From JALYNX01 sp963749415 (lineage in GTDB: Bacteria; Actinomycetota; Acidimicrobiia; Spongiisociales; ZC4RG35), in NCBI GenBank assembly GCA_963749415.1, contig CAVVMG010000001.1:1612001-1676000 (forward strand): a stretch of 64,000 nucleotides of DNA. The letters run 5' to 3'. The number at the start of each line of letters is the position of its first letter. The stretch's first letter is position 1. The position numbers and the translations under genes were made by a program. This document shows positions 1-8,472 of this stretch, piece after piece. Below the pieces are notes generated by a model that saw only the letters and a list, made by a program, of their open reading frames with translations, ran no database searches and was not told the origin of the DNA.

Positions 1-252
1 GATTGCGGTGTTAATGGCGTCACCCTTGCCGGGCCGGAAGCGGCCGATTCTCTCCTGGGCCAGGACGAGCACCGGCTTGCCCCAACTGCCAGCGATGTCC
101 TCGCTCAATGCCGTGACTCGGGCAGTCTGGGAGCTATCGGTTGCGGCAACTGCCCAGACCTCGGTTACTCCGTCATGGGCCGCTGCGGTCTTCAGGTTGG
201 CACCCACGATCGCCGGATCCTCGTCCTTGAAAGGGAACACCACCAGGCTCAC
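1..252 (-). CDS. mgs: Mannosylglycerate synthase, GT78 family (N-terminal part)
   Basis: The first 84 codons of a gene that runs off the left edge. The protein begins VSLVVFPFKDEDP and later reads RPGKGDAINTA. Both resemble, from memory, the N terminus and nucleotide-sugar-binding segment of the Rhodothermus-type mannosylglycerate synthase (GT78), which moves mannose from GDP-mannose to D-glycerate to make a compatible solute. The GTG at 252 is chosen because a TAGGGT box ends 7 nt upstream, matching other starts in the window; an in-frame GTG at 261 is possible. It diverges from the HerA gene with 55 bp between starts. The manC gene at 16.3 kb could feed GDP-mannose. Donor specificity (GDP-mannose or GDP-glucose) cannot be judged from this fragment. 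Confidence 0.75.
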   Translation of the reverse strand, partial: MSLVVFPFKDEDPAIVGANLKTAAAHDGVTEVWAVAATDSSQTARVTALSEDIAGSWGKPVLVLAQERIGRFRPGKGDAINTAI

Positions 253-259
253 CCTCGTC

Positions 260-265
260 ACCCTA
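260..265 (-). promoter_or_regulatory. -10-like box for mgs
   Basis: TAGGGT on the minus strand, 7 nt before the GTG at 252. The spacing implies a leaderless or nearly leaderless transcript. No convincing -35 is seen. Confidence 0.45.
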
Positions 266-294
266 CGAGACCGGTTCCTGTCCCCGGCGAGGTC

Positions 295-300
295 TACTCT
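295..300 (+). promoter_or_regulatory. -10-like box for the herA operon
   Basis: TACTCT lies 7 nt before the ATG at 308. This supports that start over the longer upstream frame and predicts a leaderless mRNA for the first gene of the resection operon. Confidence 0.45.
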
Positions 301-307
301 CGCCGCG

Positions 308-1981
308 ATGGAGGAGATGGTCGGTCGGGTGATCGGGACCGTCGACGCCACCCCGCTCGAGTTCTGGGTGGGCGTTGCCGACGGCGAGTATCTGGAGCTC
401 GACGACGTGGTCGCACTGGAGCGAGTGCTTCCCTCCGGTGAGTTGGTGAAGATATTCGGGACGGTGAGCCAGGTCCGGGCCCGTCACGAGGGGGCCCGCT
501 TCGACTCCGATGTCTTCCTCATCGAGGACGGAGTGCTGCCCGCGGAAGTGGTCGAGGCGGCGCAGATCACAGCCACCAGGATCGAACCCGAGATCTTCGT
601 GCCCCCTCGGCCGGGGCAGCCTGTGCGGCGAGCGCAGGGCAAGGAGCGTGATCAGGCGCTGTTCTTCGACCGCATGGATCGCAAGTTCCCGGTGGGAGCC
701 TCCCGCAACGGACAGCCTCTGTTCGCCAATTTCGAGTTCCTCAACGGGCAGCGGGGCGCCCATGTCAACATCTCCGGGGTCTCAGGGGTGGCCACCAAGA
801 CCAGCTACGCCACTTTCCTGCTCCACTCCCTGTTCACCTCCGGCGTACTGGGAGCTGCGGCAGTCAACACCAAGGCCCTGATCTTCAACGTCAAGGGCGA
901 GGACTTGCTCCACATCGACCGCCCCAATCGCAGCCTCGACGACGACGCCCGTCGCCGTTACCAGGATCTCGACCTGCCCGCCGCGCCGTTCGACTCGGTG
1001 GGGCTGTTCGCTCCGCCCCGGCCTGGATCCGACAAGGCGGTTGCCGAGGTCAGCTCCCGTCCCGACATCACGTCGTTCTTCTGGACCCTCGCCGAGTTCT
1101 GTCATGAAGATCTGATGGTCTTTCTCTTCGCCGACGCCGAAGACGAGCGGGCGCAGTACACGATGGTCGTCTACAACGTCATGGCTCAGTTGAGGCATGC
1201 CGAAGAGGCCGCCGGGGGCTCGGTGAGGGTCGAGGGTGAGACCGTGCGCACCTTCCGCGAGCTCGTCGACCTGGTCACCAGGAAAGTGCAACAGGACGAC
1301 ACCAATAGCGAGTGGGCCGGTCCCCACATCGGGCAGGGCACGGTCAATGCCTTCGTCCGCCGGCTCCAGGGATCGGTGCGCCACGTCGAGCGCCTGATCC
1401 GGGGGGACATCGCCAACCCGGCGCGGCACAACATCGATGTCCAGGGCCACCAGGTGACAGTGGTCGACCTCCACAACCTGAACGATCGAGCGAAGCGGTT
1501 CGTGGTCGGGGTAACGGTGAGGCGCGCCTTCGAGGACAAGGAGAATGCCGGGCAGTCCGAAGAGCTGCTGTTCCTGGTCCTCGACGAGTTGAACAAGTAC
1601 GCCCCGAGAGAGGGCTTCAGCCCGATCAAGGAGGTGCTCCTCGACGTGGCGGAGCGGGGCCGGTCGTTGGGGGTGATCCTGATCGGGGCGCAGCAGACAG
1701 CTTCCGAGGTGGAGCGCCGCATCATCGCCAACTCCTCGATCAGGGTCGTTGGCCGACTGGACTCGGCCGAGGCATCACGCGAGGAGTACGGGTTCCTGCC
1801 GGCCGCGCAACGGCAGCGGGCAACGATCCTCAAGCCGGGCACCATGCTCCTCGCCCAACCGGAGCTTCCCGTGCCCCTGGTCCTCGAATTCCCATTCCCC
1901 GCCTGGGCGACCCGGGCATCTGAGGCCGGCCTCCTTCCCACCCTCGACGATTCGCCGGGCGACCCCTTCCAGGATCTCTAG
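308..1981 (+). CDS. herA: HerA-like DNA-translocating ATPase
   Basis: A 557-residue HerA/FtsK-superfamily (DUF87-like) ATPase. HerA hexamers pump DNA and stimulate NurA nuclease and Mre11-Rad50 during end resection. An N-terminal beta-barrel-like region precedes the ATPase core. The P-loop (residues 157-166, GVSGVATKTS) keeps the lysine (K164) but not the glycine before it. Walker B is LLFLVLDELNKYAP, with D426 and E427. The frame stays open upstream to position 8, but that stretch is antisense to the mgs gene, and a TANNNT box points to the ATG at 308. It is followed 62 bp later by sbcD, sbcC and nurA on the same strand, which is the main reason for the HerA assignment. Confidence 0.8.
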   Translation: MEEMVGRVIGTVDATPLEFWVGVADGEYLELDDVVALERVLPSGELVKIFGTVSQVRARHEGARFDSDVFLIEDGVLPAEVVEAAQITATRIEPEIFVPPRPGQPVRRAQGKERDQALFFDRMDRKFPVGASRNGQPLFANFEFLNGQRGAHVNISGVSGVATKTSYATFLLHSLFTSGVLGAAAVNTKALIFNVKGEDLLHIDRPNRSLDDDARRRYQDLDLPAAPFDSVGLFAPPRPGSDKAVAEVSSRPDITSFFWTLAEFCHEDLMVFLFADAEDERAQYTMVVYNVMAQLRHAEEAAGGSVRVEGETVRTFRELVDLVTRKVQQDDTNSEWAGPHIGQGTVNAFVRRLQGSVRHVERLIRGDIANPARHNIDVQGHQVTVVDLHNLNDRAKRFVVGVTVRRAFEDKENAGQSEELLFLVLDELNKYAPREGFSPIKEVLLDVAERGRSLGVILIGAQQTASEVERRIIANSSIRVVGRLDSAEASREEYGFLPAAQRQRATILKPGTMLLAQPELPVPLVLEFPFPAWATRASEAGLLPTLDDSPGDPFQDL

Positions 1982-2010
1982 GAGTCCCAGGATCTGTCCC
2001 ACCCCGGTCC

Positions 2011-2016
2011 TACGAT
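2011..2016 (+). promoter_or_regulatory. Possible internal promoter and RBS for sbcD
   Basis: TACGAT is followed by an AAGGAGG ribosome-binding site about 10 nt before the ATG at 2044. sbcDC-nurA may therefore also be transcribed separately from herA. Confidence 0.3.
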
Positions 2017-2043
2017 CGGAGGGATGAAGGAGGCCTGGCTCAC

Positions 2044-3174
2044 ATGAGGCTGCTCCACACGTCCGATTGGCACGTGGGGAGGAGGATCCGCGGGCGCTCC
2101 CGCTCGGACGAGCACCGCGCGGTCCTGGCCGAGATCGCGGCCATCGCCCGCGAGCGGGGAGTAGACGCCATCCTGGTCGCGGGTGACTTGTTCGATGTCT
2201 CGTCACCATCGCCGGAGGACGAGGCCATCGTCTATCGCGCTCTTCTCGACCTGGCTGACGTCGGCCCCGTGTTGGTAGTCGGCGGCAACCATGACAACGC
2301 CGCCCGTCTCGATGCCATCAAGCCGCTTCTCGACTTGGGCCGGATTCGTGTCGTGTCACGACCGATGCCACCCGGCGACGGAGGGGTGGCCCACCTCGAA
2401 GAGCTCGGCCTTCGCGCCGCTTTCCTCCCCTTCGTCTCGCAACGAGGGATCATCAAGGCCGAGCAGATCATGGGTTTCGATCCCGATCAAAACGTCCAGA
2501 CCTATGAGCACCGGATGAGAAAGGTGATCGAGGCGCTGACAGGAGATATGGGCGTCGACACCGTGAATGTCGTCATCGGCCACGCCTTTGTCTATGGGGC
2601 GACAACGGGGGGCGGCGAGCGCGATTCCCACATCATGGGGTACGACATCCCGCCACAGGCGTTTCCCGGGCATCTGAGTTATGTGGCCCTCGGCCATCTC
2701 CACCGGCAGCAGAAGGTCGCGGCCCCGGCACCGGTCTGGTACAGCGGGTCGCCGATGCAGCTCGACTTCGGCGAGGTCGCCGACCGAAAGGGTGTGCTCC
2801 TCATAGAGGCGGAGGCGGGCAAGCCGGCAAAAGTCGAGGAGATCCCGATCGTGAGCGGGACGAGGCTCGTGCAGCTGACCGGGACGTTGGAGCAGGTGAT
2901 CGCGATGGCCCAGGACGTCGAAGGCGCCTATGTCAAGGTCGTGCTCGATGAGAAGGCCCGTTCCGGGCTCAACGACGAAGTTCGTGCCGCGATCCCGGGG
3001 GCGGTCGATGTCGTGATCGCACGATCCGGCGAAGCCGAGCACCAGGAGAGGGTGAGCAGGGCGGGGCGATCCCCGGTCGACCTGTTCGCCACCTATCTCT
3101 CCTCCAAGGGCGTGGATGATCCGGCTGTGCTCGACCTGTTCCGCGAGCTCGAGCAGGAGGCGATCCAGACGTGA
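2044..3174 (+). CDS. sbcD: Exonuclease SbcD / Mre11
   Basis: A 376-residue calcineurin-like metallophosphoesterase, the nuclease half of the SbcCD (Mre11-Rad50) complex that opens hairpins and processes blocked double-strand ends. The metal-binding motifs appear in order: SDWHVG (residues 7-12), GDLFD (47-51), GGNHDN (80-85), IGHAF near residue 180 and GHLH (217-220). The C-terminal part would be the capping and Rad50-binding region. An AAGGAGG site precedes the ATG. Its stop overlaps the sbcC start (GTGA), so the two are translationally coupled, as expected for partners in a stoichiometric complex. Length is typical for the family. Confidence 0.95.
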   Translation: MRLLHTSDWHVGRRIRGRSRSDEHRAVLAEIAAIARERGVDAILVAGDLFDVSSPSPEDEAIVYRALLDLADVGPVLVVGGNHDNAARLDAIKPLLDLGRIRVVSRPMPPGDGGVAHLEELGLRAAFLPFVSQRGIIKAEQIMGFDPDQNVQTYEHRMRKVIEALTGDMGVDTVNVVIGHAFVYGATTGGGERDSHIMGYDIPPQAFPGHLSYVALGHLHRQQKVAAPAPVWYSGSPMQLDFGEVADRKGVLLIEAEAGKPAKVEEIPIVSGTRLVQLTGTLEQVIAMAQDVEGAYVKVVLDEKARSGLNDEVRAAIPGAVDVVIARSGEAEHQERVSRAGRSPVDLFATYLSSKGVDDPAVLDLFRELEQEAIQT

Positions 3175-5501
3175 GGCCGCAACTCCTGGTCATGGAGGGG
3201 TTCCTCGCCTATCGGCAACGCACCGAGGTCGACTTCTCCGAAGCCGATCTCTTCGTGTTGTCCGGGCCAACAGGCGCCGGCAAGTCCAGCGTCATCGACG
3301 GGATGATCTTCGCTCTCTATGGAACGATTCCCCGGCTCGACGATCGTCGCTCCGTTGCGCCGGTGATCTCAGCACGAGCCGATCGGGCACACGTTTCCTT
3401 CGAGTTCACGGTCGGGGACGAGGCTTTCGTTGCCGCCCGCCTCGTCGAACGGAGAGGCTCGGGGGCCACCACCACCGAGGCGAGTCTGGAGCGGGGCGAT
3501 GGCGAGGTGCTCGCCCGGGGCTCGGACGAGGTCACCGCCCGCGTGACCGAGCTTCTTGGCCTCAGCTACGACCAGTTCACCAAGGCTGTCGTCCTGCCAC
3601 AAGGGGCCTTCGCCGACTTCCTGACCGACAAGCCAAGCGAGCGCCAGGCGCTACTCCGCGCCCTGCTCGAGGTCGGGCTGTTCGAAAGAGTCATGCAGCT
3701 CGCCAACGCCAGGGCGAAGACGTCGGAGGGGCGCGCCCAGGCGATGGAGGAGAGCCTGGCCAAGCTGGAGGTGCCCACGCCCGAGCAGCTCGAGGGGGCA
3801 CGGACCGGATTGGATGCGATCCTCGTCGCGCGAGAGGAACTGCCGTCGCGGGTAGAGAAACTGCAGACTCTCCAGGCCTCCGTTGTCGAGGCGAGCGCGG
3901 CTCGAGAACGGGCCGGCGAGGCGCTGAGCCTCCTGGAGTCGATCGCGGCGCCGGAGGATCTCGTGACCATCGACAAAGACAGGCTCGAGGCGAAAGGAAG
4001 CCTCGAGGTGACGACCAAGGCCGTGGCCGGCCTCATGGACGAGCGTGAAGCGGCCGATGCGGCAATCGCCGGGTTTCCGCCCCTTTCGGAGCTCGAGGCT
4101 TGGGCGGCCAATCACGCTCGGCTGGAATCACTCCGCGCCGATCGAGCCGCTCTCGACCTCGAAGCATTGAGCGGTGTCATGGCCGAGACGACAGCCGCCC
4201 GGGACCACAAACTCGCAGAACTGAGCTCTCTTCGGCTGGAGCATGCGGCCCACACGGTCCGCCAGGGCCTGGTCGTCGGGGAAGTCTGCCCGGTTTGCCA
4301 CATCGTCATCGATGCGATCCCGAACGCCGGCGGCGGGCCTGGTGAGTCACTCGATCGCCTGGCAGGGGAGGTCACCGACCTCGATTCCCTCGTCGCCGAT
4401 GCCCGGGATCGCCTCAAAGAGGCGGAAGGCGTCACCAAGCAGATGGACCAGCAGGCGTCGGGACTCGAAGCTCTGCTCGTGGGATCGCCGCCCGGTGAAG
4501 AGCTGGAGGCGACGATGGCATCCATGCGAAAGGTGCTCGAAAGCAGAGCGGAGATCGAGTTGAAGATCGCTGAGGCTCAGCACCGAGCCGACGAGGCCAT
4601 GGCCAGAGTGGATGAGCTCACGCGGCGTGCGGCAGGGCTCTTCGAGACACTGCTGGCAGCTCGCGATCTCGTGGCCTCCGAGAAGCCACCGATGCCCGCT
4701 GACGACCCGGTGGATGCCTGGCAGTCGTTCGAGACCTGGCGACTAGGCCGCGTCGAGGAGCGCAAAGCGGACCTCGATCGGCTCGATCAGGTGGTTGTGG
4801 GCGCCCAGGAGGAAGCGACCCGGGCCATTGACGAGACACGCGCATGGCTCGAAGGCCTGGGTGTGGAGGCGAACGGATCGCCCGAGGCCAACCTGGCCCT
4901 TGCCGAAGAGCGCCGCCGTGCCGAGATCCACGAACTGGAGAAGTCGGTCGCCGAGGCCGAGGAGCTGAGTGTCCAGATCGCAGCGGAGCGGCTGCAGGCG
5001 CATGTCGCGTCGTCCCTTGGAAACCACCTCAGGTCCAGCAACTTCGAGGCCTGGCTCCTCGAGGAGGCAATGGAGACCCTGGTCGGCGGGGCGAACATCC
5101 TGCTCCATGAGCTGACCGGTGGCGCCTATTCCCTGGTTGCGACCCGAAGTCAGTTCGAAGTCATCGACCACCGAAACGCCGACCTGACCAGGACAACTCG
5201 CGGGCTCTCAGGCGGGGAGACCTTCCTGGTGGCACTGTCCCTCTCCCTGTCGATGGCGGAGCAGCTCGCCGAGCTGACCGGCACCTCTTCACGGCTCGAG
5301 TCCGTTTTGTTGGATGAGGGCTTCGGCTCACTCGATCAGGAGTCGATCGACGTGGTGGCCTCGGTGCTCGATGAGCTGGCCGGTCGGGGGCGGACCGTCG
5401 GGCTGGTAACCCATGTTCAAGAGCTCGCGGAGCGAATCCCGGTCCGGTTCGAAGTCACCAAGGGGCCGGAGAGCTCATCGATCGAGAAGGTGGCCGTATG
5501 A
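3171..5501 (+). CDS. sbcC: SMC-like ATPase SbcC / Rad50
   Basis: A 776-residue Rad50/SbcC ATPase that tethers DNA ends and gates the Mre11 nuclease. The N-terminal Walker A is GPTGAGKSS (residues 32-40). A long charged coiled-coil region runs from about 170 to 600 and is broken by the zinc hook CPVC (C373-C376). The C-terminal half has the ABC signature LSGGETF from residue 679 and Walker B VLLDEGFGSLD, with D715. It is shorter than E. coli SbcC (about 1,050 residues), with most of the loss in the coiled coil, making it closer in size to archaeal Rad50. GTG start, coupled to sbcD; its stop overlaps the nurA ATG. Confidence 0.95.
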   Translation: MRPQLLVMEGFLAYRQRTEVDFSEADLFVLSGPTGAGKSSVIDGMIFALYGTIPRLDDRRSVAPVISARADRAHVSFEFTVGDEAFVAARLVERRGSGATTTEASLERGDGEVLARGSDEVTARVTELLGLSYDQFTKAVVLPQGAFADFLTDKPSERQALLRALLEVGLFERVMQLANARAKTSEGRAQAMEESLAKLEVPTPEQLEGARTGLDAILVAREELPSRVEKLQTLQASVVEASAARERAGEALSLLESIAAPEDLVTIDKDRLEAKGSLEVTTKAVAGLMDEREAADAAIAGFPPLSELEAWAANHARLESLRADRAALDLEALSGVMAETTAARDHKLAELSSLRLEHAAHTVRQGLVVGEVCPVCHIVIDAIPNAGGGPGESLDRLAGEVTDLDSLVADARDRLKEAEGVTKQMDQQASGLEALLVGSPPGEELEATMASMRKVLESRAEIELKIAEAQHRADEAMARVDELTRRAAGLFETLLAARDLVASEKPPMPADDPVDAWQSFETWRLGRVEERKADLDRLDQVVVGAQEEATRAIDETRAWLEGLGVEANGSPEANLALAEERRRAEIHELEKSVAEAEELSVQIAAERLQAHVASSLGNHLRSSNFEAWLLEEAMETLVGGANILLHELTGGAYSLVATRSQFEVIDHRNADLTRTTRGLSGGETFLVALSLSLSMAEQLAELTGTSSRLESVLLDEGFGSLDQESIDVVASVLDELAGRGRTVGLVTHVQELAERIPVRFEVTKGPESSSIEKVAV

Positions 5502-6400
5502 GATTCACCGTCGAGGCATGGGATCCCGACTACGGGGCCCCTTCCGACGCCGATCTCGCTGATTCCACCGACAAGGTCGACCCGTCGGTGGAGGTGACAC
5601 CCGAGAACTGGCGGCCTCTGCTCCCCGAATGCGAGCCGGCGAGCGACATCCTCTTCGTCGACGGCGTGCGCCGGGTGGATGCCAACCTGTGGATCGATCG
5701 CGATGGGCTCTTCCCCGGGTTCGGGCTGGCCGCCACCTTCGCCGCGGGGGCAGTGCGCTGCAACGGCGAGGCCACGGTGGTTGCCGCCAGGGTGAAAAGG
5801 GGGATCTTCACCGGTGTCCCCGCCGAGGAGGTAGACACCAAGATCGGCCGATACGAGGTGATGAGCACCAAGGGATCGACACCCGAGGAGCTCTGGCTCG
5901 GCATCCAGGAAAGGATGGGTGACCTCGAGGGTGAGATCGCCTCCGATCACGCAGACGCCGCCCTGATCGTGGTCGATGGCCCCTTGTCACACAGCAGACA
6001 CGTCGCGGGTGCTGTCGGCTACGTGAAGACCCAGCATGTCCAGTATCTCCCCGATGAGCTCCGTGCCACCCTGGGGACGCTGCCTGTGGGCTATCGGACC
6101 CCCCTCTTCCTCACCACGACCTCATGGAGCCGGTTCTCGTGGTACTTGCGGCTGGCCAATGGCTCCGGACCTGCCGGCGGACTTGTTCGTTGCGAGGTCA
6201 AGGCGGACATGACCGTGGCCGATGCGGCGCGTGTTGCCCACCTGGTCTCGGCGAGCCTGCCTCGCTTCGCCTCAGCGCGTCACAAGGACCCTCGGGCGCC
6301 GCAGAACCTCTACCCGATAGGAGGTCTGGAGCGCGAGCTGCGCCGGCGCCTTGGCGACCGCGACCTTGTGATCCGGGCCTTGCGCTCGGCCGCCGCCTGA
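5498..6400 (+). CDS. nurA: NurA-domain nuclease
   Basis: A 300-residue protein with NurA-family features: an early metal-binding aspartate in ILFVDGVRRV (D55), a DGPL segment near residue 160, and a C-terminal block around residues 262-280 containing DPRAPQNLYPIGGLE. NurA is a 5'-3' nuclease that works through the HerA pump, trimming the 5' strand after Mre11-Rad50 opens the end. The ATG overlaps the sbcC stop (ATGA), so it is the last member of a tightly coupled run. The family call comes from motif recall plus context; the context of herA, mre11 and rad50 is very strong support. Confidence 0.82.
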   Translation: MRFTVEAWDPDYGAPSDADLADSTDKVDPSVEVTPENWRPLLPECEPASDILFVDGVRRVDANLWIDRDGLFPGFGLAATFAAGAVRCNGEATVVAARVKRGIFTGVPAEEVDTKIGRYEVMSTKGSTPEELWLGIQERMGDLEGEIASDHADAALIVVDGPLSHSRHVAGAVGYVKTQHVQYLPDELRATLGTLPVGYRTPLFLTTTSWSRFSWYLRLANGSGPAGGLVRCEVKADMTVADAARVAHLVSASLPRFASARHKDPRAPQNLYPIGGLERELRRRLGDRDLVIRALRSAAA

Positions 6401-6401
6401 T

Positions 6402-7349
6402 CTAACCGGTCTCGCCTTCGACGAGGAGGCTTGCCATGTGCTCGGAGTCGGTCTCGCGTCGTGAGGCGAGCAGCGCCCCGCCAATGACCAGGCCAATGCC
6501 GAAGATTGCGATCGGAGACACCACCTCATCTCGGAACACCACGCCGAGCACCAGCGCCACCACCGGTATCAAGTAGGTGATGAAGGTGGCACGCGTTGGG
6601 CCCACACTGCCCACCAGCGAGCCCATCATCACCATCGCGAGGCCAGTGCCGAGCACGCCGACGGCGAGCATGGCGATCAGCGATGGCCAGGCGAATGTCG
6701 ATTGGGTGAGCCCGTAGATCCCGTACGGGGTGACCAGCGCCAACGCGGTCCATTGCACTCTGGCGAGGACCGGAAGCGACCCATACCGCTGTTGGAGCGG
6801 GGCGACGATATTGGTGGCGAAGGCGTAGCAAATCGTGGCCAGGATCACCAGCACGACTCCGATGGCGGCGGTTGGCGCTTCGCCCGCCGAGGGGAGGGCG
6901 ATTGCCAGGATGCCGGCGAATCCCACGAAGAGGCCGACGATCTGGAGACGGCCCGGCAATTGCGACAAGAGCACGGAGGCGACGATCGCGGTGAAGATCG
7001 GAGTCGCGCCGTTGAGCATCCCGGCCACTGCCGAGTCGATCCATTGTTGGGCGATGGGGAAGATGACGAACGGGATCGCCATCCAGATCAACCCGAGAGT
7101 GAAGATCTTGGGGCGCTCGGAGCGAGGGATGTGCGAGCGGCGGGCCCTGGGGAGGGCGGCCACCGCCGCCGCTCCAAAGCCGACCCGGAGCCAGGTGACG
7201 AGGCCGGGATGAAAGGCGTCGAGGCCAATCGCCATGAAGAGGAACGAGGATCCCCAGATCGCGGACAGGGCCAGGAAGAGGCCCCAATCACGGCCGCTGA
7301 ATGCCTCTCTATTGGTCCCGTGGGCCGTGGTCAATATCCGGTTCGACAC
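6402..7349 (-). CDS. DMT-superfamily (EamA) permease
   Basis: A 315-residue integral membrane protein of the drug/metabolite transporter superfamily. Two EamA repeats give about ten hydrophobic segments; the first starts at LFLALSAIWGSSFLFMA and the second repeat near residue 155. Substrates vary widely in this family (amino acids, metabolites, drugs), so none is assigned. The GTG start is preceded by a purine-rich AAGGAAG site. It converges on nurA with only 1 bp between stop codons and is transcribed in the same direction as gpsA, 74 bp upstream of it, but has no evident functional link to it. Confidence 0.85.
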   Translation of the reverse strand: MSNRILTTAHGTNREAFSGRDWGLFLALSAIWGSSFLFMAIGLDAFHPGLVTWLRVGFGAAAVAALPRARRSHIPRSERPKIFTLGLIWMAIPFVIFPIAQQWIDSAVAGMLNGATPIFTAIVASVLLSQLPGRLQIVGLFVGFAGILAIALPSAGEAPTAAIGVVLVILATICYAFATNIVAPLQQRYGSLPVLARVQWTALALVTPYGIYGLTQSTFAWPSLIAMLAVGVLGTGLAMVMMGSLVGSVGPTRATFITYLIPVVALVLGVVFRDEVVSPIAIFGIGLVIGGALLASRRETDSEHMASLLVEGETG

Positions 7350-7423
7350 GTCTTCCTTAATGGTCCGTCAACAGGAGAACACTGTCGGGAGTGCTCCGGT
7401 TGCAATCAACACCTCGCAAGGCA

Positions 7424-8422
7424 TCAGTCTTCCGGCTTGGCGACCCTGCTCATCAATCGGAGCACAGCTTCCTTGGGGTCCAACCCGTCGTAGAGGACGT
7501 GGCCGACGTGGTTCGCAATCGGCATCTCGATCCCGCTTCGATCGGCCAGGTCGAGCACAGCCCGGGTGGTCTTCACGCCTTCGGCGACCATCCGCATCTC
7601 GGTAACCACCTGCTCCAGTGACTTGCCGGCGGCAAGGCTCACTCCCACCTGGTGATTGCGGCTCACGGTCGAGATGCAGGTGGCGATCAAATCTCCCATG
7701 CCGGCGAGGCCGGCAAACGTCGCCGGGCGCCCGCCCAATGACACGCCCAGCCTGGTCAACTCGGAGAGGGCCCTGGTGATCAGGGTGGCCCTGGTGTTGT
7801 CCCCGAACCCGAGGCCGTCGGACATCCCCGCCGCGATCGCCATCACGTTCTTGAGGGCTCCGCCCAACTCGCAGCCAACAACATCGTCATGCGTGTACAC
7901 CCGGAAGGAGGGTCCCATGAAGACCTCCTGCAGCCGGCGGGCCGTCTCCAGATCGGACATTGCGATGACCGCGGCCGTCGGTTGCCCGGCGGCGACCTCG
8001 CTGGCCAGGTTGGGGCCGGTCAAGACACCGATCCTGGAACGGTCCTTCCTCGGCGAGGCGTCCGACACCACCTGGGTCATCGTGGCCAGGGTGTCCTGCT
8101 CGATGCCCTTGGTGAGCGAAAGGACCGGGATTTCGTCGCCCAAAGCGGCCGACGCAGAGGAGTACACCTCCCGGAACCCGTGGGAGGGCACCGCCATGAC
8201 CAAGGCAGACGTCCCGTCGGTTGCCTCCCCGAGGTCCGCGGTGGCGGTGACCAGCTCCGGGATCTCCAGGCCGGGGAGGTACCGGGAGTTGTGGCGGCTC
8301 TCGTTGATCTCGGCGGCGAGCTCGGGGCGCCTCACCCAGAGCCGTGTTGGCGTGGAACGTGCCGCCAGGCAGGCGATGGTGGTGCCCCAGGAACCGGCGC
8401 CGATCACCGCGATTCGCTCCAT
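7424..8422 (-). CDS. gpsA: NAD(P)+-dependent glycerol-3-phosphate dehydrogenase
   Basis: A 332-residue GpsA, which reduces dihydroxyacetone phosphate to sn-glycerol-3-phosphate for phospholipid synthesis. The N-terminal Rossmann motif is VIGAGSWGTT. SLTKGIE and GPNLASEVAAG follow. The catalytic lysine is in GGALKNVMAIAAG, and GDNTRA and FAGLAGMGDLIATC are also present. The ATG at 8422 is chosen over the GTG just before it because a TAGCGT box lies 6 nt upstream of the ATG. Product G3P would feed the plsB and plsY acyltransferases at 54-57 kb. It diverges from ychF, with 50 bp between the starts. Confidence 0.95.
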   Translation of the reverse strand: MERIAVIGAGSWGTTIACLAARSTPTRLWVRRPELAAEINESRHNSRYLPGLEIPELVTATADLGEATDGTSALVMAVPSHGFREVYSSASAALGDEIPVLSLTKGIEQDTLATMTQVVSDASPRKDRSRIGVLTGPNLASEVAAGQPTAAVIAMSDLETARRLQEVFMGPSFRVYTHDDVVGCELGGALKNVMAIAAGMSDGLGFGDNTRATLITRALSELTRLGVSLGGRPATFAGLAGMGDLIATCISTVSRNHQVGVSLAAGKSLEQVVTEMRMVAEGVKTTRAVLDLADRSGIEMPIANHVGHVLYDGLDPKEAVLRLMSRVAKPED

Positions 8423-8428
8423 CACGGC

Positions 8429-8434
8429 ACGCTA
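8429..8434 (-). promoter_or_regulatory. -10-like box for gpsA
   Basis: TAGCGT on the minus strand, 6 nt before the ATG at 8422; a leaderless transcript is likely. Confidence 0.45.
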
Positions 8435-8457
8435 GTGGTCTGTCGTGCCGGGCTTCC

Positions 8458-8463
8458 TAACCT
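8458..8463 (+). promoter_or_regulatory. -10-like box for ychF
   Basis: TAACCT, 9 nt before the ATG at 8473. No Shine-Dalgarno sequence is present, in keeping with a leaderless start. Confidence 0.4.
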
Positions 8464-8472
8464 GCGTCGGCC

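Noticed and set aside
8..307. Upstream extension of the HerA reading frame to position 8
   Set aside because: This segment is antisense to the mannosylglycerate synthase gene, and a TANNNT box supports the ATG at 308.
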